Of a DNA stretch of 31,873 nt, positions 9,152 through 18,372 are shown piece after piece; the stretch's first letter is position 1; each line of letters begins with the position of its first letter. The notes beneath the pieces were generated by a model, which was given only the letters and a program-made list of their open reading frames with translations, searched no databases and was not told the DNA's origin. The DNA lies in NCBI GenBank assembly GCA_003556835.1, contig PWQG01000226.1:1-31873 (forward strand). Reading direction: 5' to 3'. The translations under genes were made by a program, and so were the position numbers. The DNA is from Gammaproteobacteria bacterium. GTDB taxonomy: Bacteria > Pseudomonadota > Gammaproteobacteria > Pseudomonadales > Pseudohongiellaceae.

Positions 9152-10291
9152 ATGCGCCTGTTGATCTTCATCGCACTGGAAGCCCTGATCGTCCTCGTGA
9201 TCATTCTGTATCTCGGGAACCCCATCCCATGGATCCAGAAACAGTTTGTGGGTGATCCAGATACCAGGGAAGTGGTGGCGTCGCCACAGCATCCATCGCC
9301 ACCAACACAAAGACTCGCAGCATCACCCTCCTCCCAGGATGCGGCTGCAACCGAGCACCATCCGGTGATACCGTCATCACAGTGCTTTGCCCCGCCAACA
9401 AGGGCCCTGTCCGATGCTGCCGGTCCTCGCGTATATCGCTGGGAAGACGAACAGGGCCAGGTAAATTTTGGTGACAGACCGCCGGCGGGCGCACAGACCA
9501 GCTTGGTGACGCCCTCGAGCAATGAGCCACGATACTTCCTGCTTGATGTACGTGAAGTCGGTCAACGGCAGATGCCTTACTTGCGAGGGCGGGTGGAGAC
9601 CAACTCCCGCCGTATTTTCCAGGCTTTTCGTGGATTCCTGGGCGAAGCCCGCTTGCGACAGGTGGAAATGGACATCACGATATTTGAACATCGTCAGGAG
9701 TTCCACGAGCATGCCAGGCGAACCGGGGCCGGCCGTTCCGCCAATGTGCTTGGTTACTATCGCCTTCCGGAGAACGCCGTATACACATTTCAACAGGGCG
9801 ACGACAGTCGGACGCTGGACGTTGCTACCCATGAAGTTGTGCATGTGATTGTGGCGGGATTGCTCGGACCCACCACACCGCTGTGGCTGAATGAAGGCCT
9901 GGCAACCTATTTCTCCGGAATTGAAGTGACGGCGCAGTATGGCATGGTGCCGCCTGATCGCTCCCGGATGGCGCTGGCGCAGCGCTCGGTTCGGAACGGG
10001 TATCCGCGGCGCCTGATCGACTTTCTGGAGCAGGATCGTTCGGAATGGAATAATCGCAATAACAATGTGCACTATGCCCTGGGCTGGGCGCTGACGTATT
10101 TTCTGCTGGGGTCTGATGAAGGCCGGTTTGCGATCACAGCGCTGATGCAGATGAAGGCGGATGCGTTCTGTGAGCGCCCGGATCATCGCTCTTGGTTGGC
10201 GCGGTTCTACCCTGGAGGTGTGAACGGCCTGCAGCGCGATTTCTACGGATGGCTGGCTTCAGGTGGCGAGTTGCTGCCGCATCAGTATTGA
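9152..10291 (+). CDS. Membrane-anchored DUF4124 plus peptidase-MA-like metalloprotease
   Basis: The protein has 379 residues. One N-terminal membrane helix (about 3-21) and a low-complexity Pro/Ser linker precede a DUF4124-like motif at 93-113 (RVYRWEDEQGQVNFGDRPP). The catalytic region has HEVVH (His227, Glu228, His231) and, 17 residues after His231, the third zinc ligand in NEGLA (Glu248), which is the gluzincin pattern of the peptidase MA family. It should therefore be a zinc peptidase facing the periplasm. The substrate is unknown. The ribosome site is weak, but no better in-frame start exists. It is followed by a DedA-like gene on the same strand after 118 bases. Confidence 0.82.
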   Translation: MRLLIFIALEALIVLVIILYLGNPIPWIQKQFVGDPDTREVVASPQHPSPPTQRLAASPSSQDAAATEHHPVIPSSQCFAPPTRALSDAAGPRVYRWEDEQGQVNFGDRPPAGAQTSLVTPSSNEPRYFLLDVREVGQRQMPYLRGRVETNSRRIFQAFRGFLGEARLRQVEMDITIFEHRQEFHEHARRTGAGRSANVLGYYRLPENAVYTFQQGDDSRTLDVATHEVVHVIVAGLLGPTTPLWLNEGLATYFSGIEVTAQYGMVPPDRSRMALAQRSVRNGYPRRLIDFLEQDRSEWNNRNNNVHYALGWALTYFLLGSDEGRFAITALMQMKADAFCERPDHRSWLARFYPGGVNGLQRDFYGWLASGGELLPHQY

Positions 10292-10409
10292 ATCGTTATT
10301 GGGGCAGGCGATCAGGCAGCCCTCGACAATCATCTGCTTCAGAGATACCCTCAAGTCTTGCTATGAACTTGATTGCACGGAATCGGAGATTGAAGTCAAG
10401 ATGGAGTGA

Positions 10410-10982
10410 ATGTCGGCTCCCGACACCATCGCTTGCACACTCATGATCTTAGGTAAACTTTTGGATCGTACTCCGCGTTGGGTGGTTGCCGGCCTCGGCC
10501 TGCTGGTGGGCATCTGGATTTTGTCGTTTGTGCTTCGCCAGGCGCTGACCACCGGAGAGGCGACCACCATCCCGCTCTTTGCCTGGGCCCATTTTGCCGG
10601 CTACCTGTTCTTCATCCTTTCGCCGGTGGAATTGTTATACGCCCATATGCTGACGGAGTCGCATTCGGTTACGCTGCTCTTCCTGGTCGCAATTTTCACT
10701 GCATTGCTGGCGCAAACAATCGATTATGTCATCGGCTATGCCTTCAGTAGCCGGGTGATCGACAAGGTGCTTGGTCCGCGCAAGTACGAGCGTTTCATGC
10801 GCCGCATAGACCGCTACGGTGGTATTACCATATTCTTCTTCTGCCTGTTCCCCATCTCTTCTCCCATCGTTGTGCTGGTGGCGGGGATCATGCGGTATCC
10901 ATTGCGTTGGGTATGGGTCTTCAGCACAGTGGGCTTGTCCTTGAAATATGGCTTTATCCTCATGCTGGTGACGCCCGTATGA
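10410..10982 (+). CDS. DedA/VTT-domain-like small membrane protein
   Basis: This 190-residue integral membrane protein has about five hydrophobic segments. The segment RRIDRYGGITIFFFCLFPIS, with following glycine and proline residues, resembles the VTT (DedA/SNARE-associated) core, whose members are implicated in lipid flipping and membrane homeostasis. The start at 10410 is preferred because GGAG lies just upstream; the ATG at 10443 has none. The DedA assignment rests on motif style and length, so a different polytopic family is possible. It converges on TonB receptor 2. Confidence 0.68.
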   Translation: MSAPDTIACTLMILGKLLDRTPRWVVAGLGLLVGIWILSFVLRQALTTGEATTIPLFAWAHFAGYLFFILSPVELLYAHMLTESHSVTLLFLVAIFTALLAQTIDYVIGYAFSSRVIDKVLGPRKYERFMRRIDRYGGITIFFFCLFPISSPIVVLVAGIMRYPLRWVWVFSTVGLSLKYGFILMLVTPV

Positions 10983-11022
10983 TTTCCCGGCCGTACGGCT
11001 TGTTCAACCACTTTATTCAAAT

Positions 11023-11054
11023 CAAAAAAAAGTGCCACCCTCGGGTGGCACTTT
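11023..11054 (-). terminator. Rho-independent terminator after TonB receptor 2
   Basis: Read on the minus strand, AAAGTGCCACC and GGTGGCACTTT pair in an 11-bp (up to 12-bp) perfect stem with a very tight loop, followed at once by a T-run. It lies 25 bases past the receptor stop and faces the end of the DedA-like gene, so it probably insulates both. Confidence 0.88.
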
Positions 11055-11078
11055 CATAACATGGGGACTGTGCCCTCT

Positions 11079-14000
11079 TTAGAAGCTCCAGAGAGCCCTG
11101 CCGTAAACACGGCGCCCGCGGCCGTCAAATACGGTGGCGTCATACCCCAGTGGGGATGTTTCACGGTAGGGAAGACTGGCATCAAACAGGTCCAGTACAC
11201 CCACTGTGAATTGCGTGCTACCCAGGCTGTTATTGCCCCAGTTGTGTGTGTAGCGGTACTGCACATCCCAGGTGTTATAGCTGTCCACCTTGCGGCTCAA
11301 CAGGGAGCGCCTCAGCTCGTTGGCATTCTCGAAGGCCAGGTCATAGCCCAGATCACGGTAAGAGCCGACGTGACGGTTGATGGCGGTAAAGCCATGAGAA
11401 CCATTCATCCAGTTCAGCATGAGATGGCCCTTGTTATCGGGCAGCGAGCGCACCAGGTTACCGTCGCCGGTAGTACCGGCTGCATCAAAGACGCCGGTAT
11501 CCATCAGTCCGAACTCCAGACCCGGTATGTCCTTCAGCATGTACTGACGGACATGGGTGTAGTCCACGCTGGCACTGAACCGGCCCCAGCTGTTGTCCCA
11601 GTTGTACCCGAGCTTCAGGTCCACACCGTCCGCCTCAATGACCCCGGCGTTGATCGCTGACAGGGTCAGTGTGATCAGATTTGCCGTGTCACTGTTGGTG
11701 GCGCGCTGGATACCGGGAACCGTGTAAACACGAGGATCCACGACACAATTGAGCCGCTCGTCGGAATCGCGTCCGTGCTGGGCTTCCAGTGCCGCAGGGT
11801 CACAGGAGGCGTAGGGGGTATCCGAATCAGCAGGGATTGTGTCGTTTAGCACGTAGTTGCTCGGGTCATCACGCACGGACAGGAACTTTTCGATCTCGGG
11901 CTGCTGTGCAGTGATTGGAGGCTCCGGCAATACCCGGTCTTCCACCTCGAAGCGCCAGACATCCGACTGTACCCGCAAGCCATCTAACCGGCCAGCAGGT
12001 GTCCACTGGAAGCCCGCGCTGTAGGTGTCGGCGTACTCGTTGCCAACATCCGGTGCCGGACCACCCAGGGTGTAGGTCTGCTCGGACAACCCGTTCTCCG
12101 GAATGGGATCCAGCAGTCCGGCGCGTACCGCCTGATTGGCGAACGGGTCACGGAATACCACGCTACCCGCTTCCAGACCCTGTTCGATGATGCCGATATT
12201 CGGAGCACGGAATGATTGCGAGTAGGAACCACGGAACAACAGGTCCTCGATCGGGCGCCAGCTCATTGCCACTTTGGGTGAGACCTGGCCACCAATGTTG
12301 CCGCCGTAGTCTTCATACCGCAACGCAATCTGGCTTTCCAAGTTATTCCAGAACGGCAGGGAAAACTCGAGGAACATCGCCTGCGTTTCCCGGGTGTGGT
12401 CAAAATTGAAAATACACTGCGAACACTCAAAATTGTTGCTCACATAGTGTGTTTCATCAACGTTACCCTCATCATCCCAGTTCAGAATGGCATTGGGCAG
12501 ACCGGGCTGGTTCAAAGTGGGTGCATTGGACTTGGCATTGCGCTCGCGGTATTGCAGACCGGCGGCAAACTGCGCCGTACCGCCCTGCATCTCGAACATC
12601 TCGCCGCCAATCATGGCGTCGATCACCAGCAGTTTGTTGCGCTTGTCGGCCCGCAGCACGGTGGGCATCATCCAGTCGACCAGCTCCTGGCTATTGGCCA
12701 TTTCCGGATCGCTGAGTTGTGTCAATAAGGGATTGTAAAACTGACAACCGCCTTGCCCCTGGTTGTTACTGGTCAATGCAAGTGACATCGCCTCCCGCGT
12801 GGTGAAAACGAAACCGGGGAAGAAGGTCTGCAGGTAACCATCACTGTAGAAATCCCAGGCCTGGGGCACCGCGCCACCGAAAGGACCGGGCTGACCGACG
12901 AAATCGAAGTCGGCTACACCGTTGGGCGTACAGTTGGGGCCGCCCAGGCCGTTGGCGGCCAGTTCGGAATTGTATCGATTGAAAGTCTGGTACTGCTGTT
13001 CCAGACTCGAATTGCTCCAACCGGCGCTGAGATCATAGTTGAATCTGCGCTCCGCGGCATAGAAGTCACCGCGCAGGCCGGCCTGAAGGATCGTGGATTG
13101 CGTTTCCGTGGTGTTCGTATCATCACCAGTTCGGGGAATACCGTCCCGGACCGTGCTCCAGAAGGCTGTATTGATGCCGCCGTTACGGATGTCGACCGGG
13201 GCATTGCTTATGTCGTCCGCGGTCGGCCGGGTAAGACCGACTTCCGGGGCGAAGAAACCCATTTCCATGGTCTGACCAATGGCGTTGCCGCCGAACGCAG
13301 GGTTGCGTGTATAGGCGCCCGGCTGCGCCAGGAATACTGTTGGCCCGCGTGCCTGTGTCTGACCATCATCGGCGCGCACGGTTGAGTTTTCCGAATAGTT
13401 GAAAAACGAGTAGAACTCCATGCTTTCGCTGAACGCATGTTGCAGGCCACCGGCGATGCTATCGCGGGTGGTTTCGCGGGCCACATAGTTCCAGCGCGAG
13501 TTGTCTTCGCGGCAGGTGCCGGTGCGCTCGCCAGGCGTCTCGCGAAGCGTACCGGTGAAGAATGGTGTGCCGTCGATCGATGTAGCAGCGTTGGTGTTGC
13601 AGAGCGGATCCGTGTATACCGGGGCACCGGTTCCGCCTTCCGCCACGTTCTGCGCCATGATGTCGGTGGCCAGGTAGCCCGGATTCAGGTTGGCGCCGAA
13701 GGCTGGGGCCGAAACCGCACCGCCGATGCTCGCAGTGGTGCCCAGAAACTCAGAGAACTCATTGTAGAAATTGGCGTTACGCACCGAGACGGGGTCACGC
13801 TCGAAACGCTCGGCGGAGATCACGAAATTGGTTCGGGCATCGCCACTTTCCCAGCCCCAGATGCCGCTGACTGTCCTGTCGTACTTGCCGCTGGCCGATT
13901 GCACACCCTGGACATCGCCGTAGAGCTCGGCGCCAACAAAATCCGTGCGCATGATGATATTGACCACCCCGGCCACGGCGTCAGCACCGTACAGGGCTGA

Positions 14001-14462
14001 GCCACCATCCGTCAGGACCTCGACTCGATCGCTCATAACCAGCGGTATCGTGTTGATATCGACGAACTCACCGCCAGTACTGGTGACGGCGGCCGCAGGC
14101 GACACGCGCTTGCCGTTGATCAGGGTAAGGGTGGAGTTTTCGCCAAGATTACGCAGGTTGACCTGGGCAGTGCCTTCCGTCTGGCTGGTTTCACCCGAAC
14201 CGGGGTTGGTGAAGGAGCCCGAGTTGACCTCCAGGTTCTTGATCACATCCCAGATGACCGCGGCCCCCTGGGCTTCAATGCTTTCTCGATCGACCACCTG
14301 CACTGGAGAAGGTGCGTCGAGTGGTGAGCCACTGATAAAAGAGCCGGTGACGACCACTTCCTCAATGGTTCCATCGCTCTGGGCTGTTGCGACCTGAGAT
14401 AGTCCGGCCATGAAAATTCCGACGGCCAGCGCCTTCGGCTGGCCAGGAAAGGGTTTAATCAT
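11079..14462 (-). CDS. TonB-dependent outer-membrane receptor (large)
   Basis: This 1127-residue protein starts with a signal peptide (cut near VATAQ-S) and has AGGGGAG upstream of the ATG. The TonB-box-like IEEVVVTGSFISG leads into the plug domain (VNLRNLGENSTLTLINGKRV, DGGSALYGADAVAGVVNIIM). The barrel is long, with large loops that carry several cysteines, and ends in WSF. It is of the same general type as the receptor at 3309 but about 170 residues longer and clearly diverged. It lies 339 bases downstream of an M14 carboxypeptidase gene on the same strand, which suggests import of peptides released by that enzyme (inference). It has its own promoter-like region and a strong terminator. 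Confidence 0.92.
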   Translation of the reverse strand: MIKPFPGQPKALAVGIFMAGLSQVATAQSDGTIEEVVVTGSFISGSPLDAPSPVQVVDRESIEAQGAAVIWDVIKNLEVNSGSFTNPGSGETSQTEGTAQVNLRNLGENSTLTLINGKRVSPAAAVTSTGGEFVDINTIPLVMSDRVEVLTDGGSALYGADAVAGVVNIIMRTDFVGAELYGDVQGVQSASGKYDRTVSGIWGWESGDARTNFVISAERFERDPVSVRNANFYNEFSEFLGTTASIGGAVSAPAFGANLNPGYLATDIMAQNVAEGGTGAPVYTDPLCNTNAATSIDGTPFFTGTLRETPGERTGTCREDNSRWNYVARETTRDSIAGGLQHAFSESMEFYSFFNYSENSTVRADDGQTQARGPTVFLAQPGAYTRNPAFGGNAIGQTMEMGFFAPEVGLTRPTADDISNAPVDIRNGGINTAFWSTVRDGIPRTGDDTNTTETQSTILQAGLRGDFYAAERRFNYDLSAGWSNSSLEQQYQTFNRYNSELAANGLGGPNCTPNGVADFDFVGQPGPFGGAVPQAWDFYSDGYLQTFFPGFVFTTREAMSLALTSNNQGQGGCQFYNPLLTQLSDPEMANSQELVDWMMPTVLRADKRNKLLVIDAMIGGEMFEMQGGTAQFAAGLQYRERNAKSNAPTLNQPGLPNAILNWDDEGNVDETHYVSNNFECSQCIFNFDHTRETQAMFLEFSLPFWNNLESQIALRYEDYGGNIGGQVSPKVAMSWRPIEDLLFRGSYSQSFRAPNIGIIEQGLEAGSVVFRDPFANQAVRAGLLDPIPENGLSEQTYTLGGPAPDVGNEYADTYSAGFQWTPAGRLDGLRVQSDVWRFEVEDRVLPEPPITAQQPEIEKFLSVRDDPSNYVLNDTIPADSDTPYASCDPAALEAQHGRDSDERLNCVVDPRVYTVPGIQRATNSDTANLITLTLSAINAGVIEADGVDLKLGYNWDNSWGRFSASVDYTHVRQYMLKDIPGLEFGLMDTGVFDAAGTTGDGNLVRSLPDNKGHLMLNWMNGSHGFTAINRHVGSYRDLGYDLAFENANELRRSLLSRKVDSYNTWDVQYRYTHNWGNNSLGSTQFTVGVLDLFDASLPYRETSPLGYDATVFDGRGRRVYGRALWSF

Positions 14463-14801
14463 TATTATTGCTCCCCTAATACTTTTATGGGTTTAATTTT
14501 TTTAACTTATATCATGTGTGGCCTCCATACATAATCATTATAATCCATGGAGTGTCAACGCAATAATGGATAGCTGCCGCCCGTTTGTGCCTTTTTATTA
14601 TCTTTGCCCCGGTGAATAAGGCACCGCTGACAGCAAACAGGGTCAGCAGCATGAGACTGCTGATCACGGCCGGGCTGCCGACGGGCAGTCGGAGCCGTCG
14701 CTGCAACCGGATCGGCCAGAATTCCGGCGCCCTGGCACGATCCAGCCAGTCTTGTCAGGGGGATGGACCAGTGGACATGGATCAGGCCTTGCTTGCCAGC
14801 A
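14463..14801. other. Gene-poor gap between M14 peptidase and TonB receptor 2
   Basis: The gap is 339 bases. The receptor-proximal third is AT-rich and holds the promoter. The rest is GC-rich. A minus-strand open frame (14512-14706) from a TTG would encode 64 residues with one hydrophobic stretch (ISSLMLLTLFAVSGALFTGA), but it has no good ribosome site and overlaps the promoter. It may be chance or a gene remnant. No terminator for the M14 gene was seen, so read-through is possible. Confidence 0.4.
14523..14558 (-). promoter_or_regulatory. Promoter with nested palindrome upstream of TonB receptor 2
   Basis: On the minus strand a consensus TTGACA (14553-14558) is followed after 16 bases by GATTAT (14531-14536). 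The spacer and -10 box are covered by a dyad: outer arms CTCCAT/ATGGAG (14523-14528, 14547-14552) and inner ATAAT-C-ATTAT (14531-14541). This looks like an operator inside a promoter, about 70 bases upstream of the ATG. Confidence 0.45.
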
Positions 14802-17411
14802 TCAGGGAGCGCTTGGCCCCAGGATCACCGCATTGAGAAACAGGCGGTCCGCACCACGCCAGTACCCACGGAAATTCGGGTCTTCGGCAAAGGCGATCAC
14901 CCGGCCTGCACCTTCGCGCTCCTCATAAACCAGAACCCGTCCGGGCAGGCGCTCCAGGTTTTCCTCCCAGGCATGACCAGCAATTGGTGCACCAGGATGT
15001 TCGGCCACCTGCACCGCTGCGTTTCTCCGGGGTGATGGCGGCCCTTCGGGTGCCTTGAGCAGCCGACTGGAATTGATCAGCATGGGCAGGTCCTGAGGAT
15101 AACCCGAGGTGAGCCAGTTCTCGCGGTCCAGTTCCGTCCTGAAAAAGGCACCCGGAACCGTGATCCGCTGCTGGACTGGTTCGCCATTGTCTTCATCGTC
15201 CCGGTCATACCAGGAGCGCAGACCCGTCAGTTCAAGCTGCTCGCGGACAAAATCCGAGGCCGAGCCAAGGACCACCAGGGTGCCGCCGTCGCGCACCCAG
15301 CGCTGCAGTCGCGCCCGTCCGTCCTCACCGAGGCCTTCGGACAGGGCCTGTGCATCGGAGATCTCCGGCAATACGATGACATTAAAGCGCTCCAGCGGCG
15401 TGCTGCCCAGGGAACGGTTGCGGATCACGATATGCGGCACCTCATAACTGCGGTCCAGGGTGTGCCAGGCCCAGCCGAAGGAATAGGCATCCACAGGATG
15501 CCCCGCCACCAGGGCCACTTTCGGTTCACTGATACGTGTTCCTTCCACCGATCCGAGCATGGGGAAACCGGGGTCCACGCGGCCACTGTCTACGGCATCC
15601 ACCTGTACGGAGATGCGCCGGGCCAACTCACTGACGGCCGCATGAACACGGTCGATCTCGCCATCGGTGCGAACGATGACCGTGCCCGCGGCGTAGGGAC
15701 GTTGGTCAATCTGCGTGGGCTGGTAGAGCACACTCACCCGTATGTCCTGCTGACGCAGATAGGGGATGGTGGCCAGCGCACGGGCCTGTGCGCCATCCAT
15801 GAGGTAAGCGTATTGGGCCCTGGGCACATCCGCGTCAGAGCCTGCGCTCACTGGTGTATCCACCGCAGACGCCGGGACCGCACGTGCATCACGGCTGCTG
15901 AAACCCTGCAGGTTGTAGAGCAAGGGCAGCGACCAGGCGGTGATGTCGTAGAAGCGCGGGTTTTCACCGCGGTCGAGGCGCTGGCGGGCCTGTTCCAGGA
16001 AATGTTCGGGCACGTGCACCTCGGGTTCCAGCAGGTTACGCAGGAAACTGCTGCGGGGCTGGGCCGCCTCGATCACATAGCTGCCGGCTCCGAACCGCTG
16101 GCTGCCGAGCGTATTGCCTTCCCGGTCCCGGACATCATTCAGGGTCACTGCGCTGTCAAGTCGCTGCACTTCCACCCCGCTGCGCATCAGCAGGTTCACG
16201 GCCTCGGCCAGCAATGCCGGGTCGCCTCCTTCGGTAAGCAGATAGCGACGGGTGCCACTGCGCCCCGCCTCGATCGCCGCCACATTGGCCCGGTGATAAT
16301 CGCGCAGCAGTGACTCACGCTCGGCACTGGAGAGCCCGATCATGGCACGCATGGCCAGGAACTGCTGCAGGCTGGCATCGGCCAGGGTACGCACCGTGCC
16401 ATCCTGCCGCTCCAGACCCAGGCCGCGACTGGAACCCTGTTCATACAACATGCCCACGGCGCCCTGGTGGGTCAGATAGGAAGTGAAATAGGCCGGATAG
16501 AAAAAGTTGAACAACTCCCCGCTGGTGTACTCGACATGGTGTCGGTCAAACATCTCGGCATGCGCGCGGCCATAGCGCTCCATCCAGCTGCTGCTGAAAG
16601 ACGGGAACAGCGGCGACACCGGCTCGGCCGGCTGGTCAACATAGAATTCGGTGTTGGGGCCCATCTCATGGGCGTCCACAGCGGCCTGCGGTCGCCAGTG
16701 GCGCAGCAGTTCAGCGCGGTTGCGGGTCTCGTTATGGGTGTGGGCGAACCAGTCCCGGTTCAGGTCAAAGAAGTAATGGCTGGTGCGGAATTCGCGGGCC
16801 TGCCAGGCATTGAAATCGTTTGACCAGTCAGCATTATCGGTGATCACCGTGCGTCCCAGCTTCTGGTGATTGTACTCGGCAAAGGCATCGCGGCCGTCGG
16901 CGTTGATGGTCGGGTCGATGATCATCACGGTGTTGCGAAGATGCTCGAGTGTCTCGGCATCATGGCGCCGGGTGTAGTGCTCCAGCAGACGCAGGATCCC
17001 TTCGCTCCCGGACAACTCGAAACCATGAATGGAACCGCCGATGTAGAGGATGGCTGGCTGCTCCGCGATGATGGCCTCAGCCTCAGCGGGAGACAGACCG
17101 CGCGGATCATCGAGCTGCTGTGCGTTACGGCGAATCTGCTCCAGTCGGGCATGATTCTCCGGTGCAGTCAGGATAGCGCCCATCTGACGTTTGCGGTTGT
17201 AGGTGGTGCCAATCTCGAAAGCAGTGACCCGATTGGACGTCCGGCCCAGGTATTCCAGGTAATCATTCACCTGATGGTTGCGGGTGATGCGCTCCCCGAT
17301 CTGGTGATCGACTACATCCTCGAAGCGTTCCACCTGGGCTGTGGCCGACAGGGACAGGAGCAGCACAAGAAAACCCGGAACCACAGCAGCCGGAAAACGC
17401 AAATCAGTCAT
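14802..17411 (-). CDS. Secreted M14-family zinc carboxypeptidase
   Basis: The protein has 869 residues. A signal peptide (cut near SATAQ) precedes the M14 catalytic domain. The zinc ligands are visible as GGSIHGFELSGSEG (His129, Glu132) and VDAHEMGPN (His248), with the spacing usual for the family. DLNRDWF and the later MLYEQGSSRG segment fit the substrate and catalytic-glutamate regions. The C-terminal half (about 400-869) contains a glutamine-amidotransferase-like fold hint (HPVDAYSFGWAWHTLD, then NVIVLPEISD), as in many large bacterial M14 proteins. It probably trims peptides outside the cytoplasm. ATG at 17411 is preferred over GTG at 17414 because GAGGTGAGGTG lies directly upstream. The gap to TPR copy B is 49 bases, so an operon is likely. 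Confidence 0.87.
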   Translation of the reverse strand: MTDLRFPAAVVPGFLVLLLSLSATAQVERFEDVVDHQIGERITRNHQVNDYLEYLGRTSNRVTAFEIGTTYNRKRQMGAILTAPENHARLEQIRRNAQQLDDPRGLSPAEAEAIIAEQPAILYIGGSIHGFELSGSEGILRLLEHYTRRHDAETLEHLRNTVMIIDPTINADGRDAFAEYNHQKLGRTVITDNADWSNDFNAWQAREFRTSHYFFDLNRDWFAHTHNETRNRAELLRHWRPQAAVDAHEMGPNTEFYVDQPAEPVSPLFPSFSSSWMERYGRAHAEMFDRHHVEYTSGELFNFFYPAYFTSYLTHQGAVGMLYEQGSSRGLGLERQDGTVRTLADASLQQFLAMRAMIGLSSAERESLLRDYHRANVAAIEAGRSGTRRYLLTEGGDPALLAEAVNLLMRSGVEVQRLDSAVTLNDVRDREGNTLGSQRFGAGSYVIEAAQPRSSFLRNLLEPEVHVPEHFLEQARQRLDRGENPRFYDITAWSLPLLYNLQGFSSRDARAVPASAVDTPVSAGSDADVPRAQYAYLMDGAQARALATIPYLRQQDIRVSVLYQPTQIDQRPYAAGTVIVRTDGEIDRVHAAVSELARRISVQVDAVDSGRVDPGFPMLGSVEGTRISEPKVALVAGHPVDAYSFGWAWHTLDRSYEVPHIVIRNRSLGSTPLERFNVIVLPEISDAQALSEGLGEDGRARLQRWVRDGGTLVVLGSASDFVREQLELTGLRSWYDRDDEDNGEPVQQRITVPGAFFRTELDRENWLTSGYPQDLPMLINSSRLLKAPEGPPSPRRNAAVQVAEHPGAPIAGHAWEENLERLPGRVLVYEEREGAGRVIAFAEDPNFRGYWRGADRLFLNAVILGPSAP

Positions 17412-17460
17412 CACCTCACCTCATTCTCAATGCTTTGTTCAATGTCTTGCCGCAGTCATC

Positions 17461-18135
17461 TCATTGCCGGATGACTTCGAAGCGTTCCAGCTCCCGTTGG
17501 GGGTCTTCCCAATCCGGCGCCAGCTCCGAGGCTCGCAGGTAATCGAGATAGGCCTCCCGGGCATGTTCCAGCTCTTCATGGGCAATACCACGGCTGTAAT
17601 GGACCCGGGCCATCTCCGGTACCACACTGGCCGTGTCCGATGTCGCCGATTCGGCCCTTGCCGGCGTACGTCGCTGCTCCGGATCGATCCCCAGCGCAAT
17701 GGCGCGATCAAAGGCGCCGATGGCCTGTGCCCACTGCTCACGCAGAAGGAAAATATAGCCCCGGTTGATATGGGCGAAGACCAGACGCTCATCCAAACGC
17801 ACTGCCTCGTCGAAGTCCGCCAGTGCAGCGCCGGTATCACCGGCGGCAAAATGCAGTACTCCGCGGTTGGTATGGTTGGTGGCACGGTTGGCGGCACCCC
17901 CTTCCTGAATGGCCAGACTGCAGATTTCAACCGGACCCAGGGGATTGCGTGAGCCGGTGATCAGTATGCTGGACAGATTGCCCGGGTTGCGCGCGGCCAT
18001 GGAGCAATATTCGGTATACCCTCCCTCCAGGATGGTGATCGGGGAGATGGGCTGGGCCTGTGCGCCAGCGGCAGCCAGTGCTGCCGCCAATCCGCTGAAC
18101 AGGGTAAAGACTTGTGTCCGAAAGGCTGTTTTCAC
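17461..18135 (-). CDS. Exported TPR-repeat protein, copy B
   Basis: This 224-residue protein starts at a GTG at 18135 with AGGAGGGG six bases upstream. A longer frame to 18267 is rejected because it would bury both the ribosome site and the signal peptide. After the signal peptide (cut after GAQA) it matches copy A almost residue for residue, including the block PISPITILEGGYTEYCSMAA and both cysteines. Three TPRs follow. The copies differ mainly in the signal peptide and in the acidic linker before VPEMARV, where B is a little longer. B is the first gene of a leftward group with the M14 peptidase and TonB receptor 2, so it may assist that peptidase. Confidence 0.85.
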   Translation of the reverse strand: MKTAFRTQVFTLFSGLAAALAAAGAQAQPISPITILEGGYTEYCSMAARNPGNLSSILITGSRNPLGPVEICSLAIQEGGAANRATNHTNRGVLHFAAGDTGAALADFDEAVRLDERLVFAHINRGYIFLLREQWAQAIGAFDRAIALGIDPEQRRTPARAESATSDTASVVPEMARVHYSRGIAHEELEHAREAYLDYLRASELAPDWEDPQRELERFEVIRQ

Positions 18136-18230
18136 GACGCCCCTCCTGTGAAAGGACCGCCGGAGAGCAGAGCGTCCCGCCCGGCCTCCGGTCTGATGAT
18201 GGAATGCTTGTGTCCCTGACCGACACAGGC

Positions 18231-18259
18231 AGGATAGCCCTGGAAGGGCTCGGGAGCAA
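18231..18259 (-). promoter_or_regulatory. Candidate promoter of TPR copy B / M14 / TonB receptor group
   Basis: On the minus strand: TTGCTC (18254-18259), 17-base spacer, TATCCT (18231-18236). The block is shared with copy A (8972-9000). Further shared sequence lies between promoter and start (GAAAGGACYGCCG followed by AGAGCA, near 18150-18169 and 8896-8915). Confidence 0.5.
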
Positions 18260-18372
18260 GGTGCCACAAAGGCCCCGTGCCGGCCTGATGGACCGGCCTA
18301 CTCGACAACACTCGGCTGTGGCGATACCCTTTTACCGGTCATAAACCATGCTATAAGAATAATGAGAGGCGC

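Noticed and set aside
14512..14706. Small minus-strand frame with one hydrophobic stretch
   Set aside because: TTG start, no ribosome site, and it overlaps the receptor promoter; kept only as a note in the gap entry.
15432..16313. Plus-strand open frame of 293 codons within the M14 gene
   Set aside because: It is antisense to the peptidase and His/Gly-rich as expected for a shadow frame.
18136..18267. N-terminal extension of TPR copy B
   Set aside because: The GTG at 18135 has a strong ribosome site and starts the signal peptide; the extension covers the conserved promoter.
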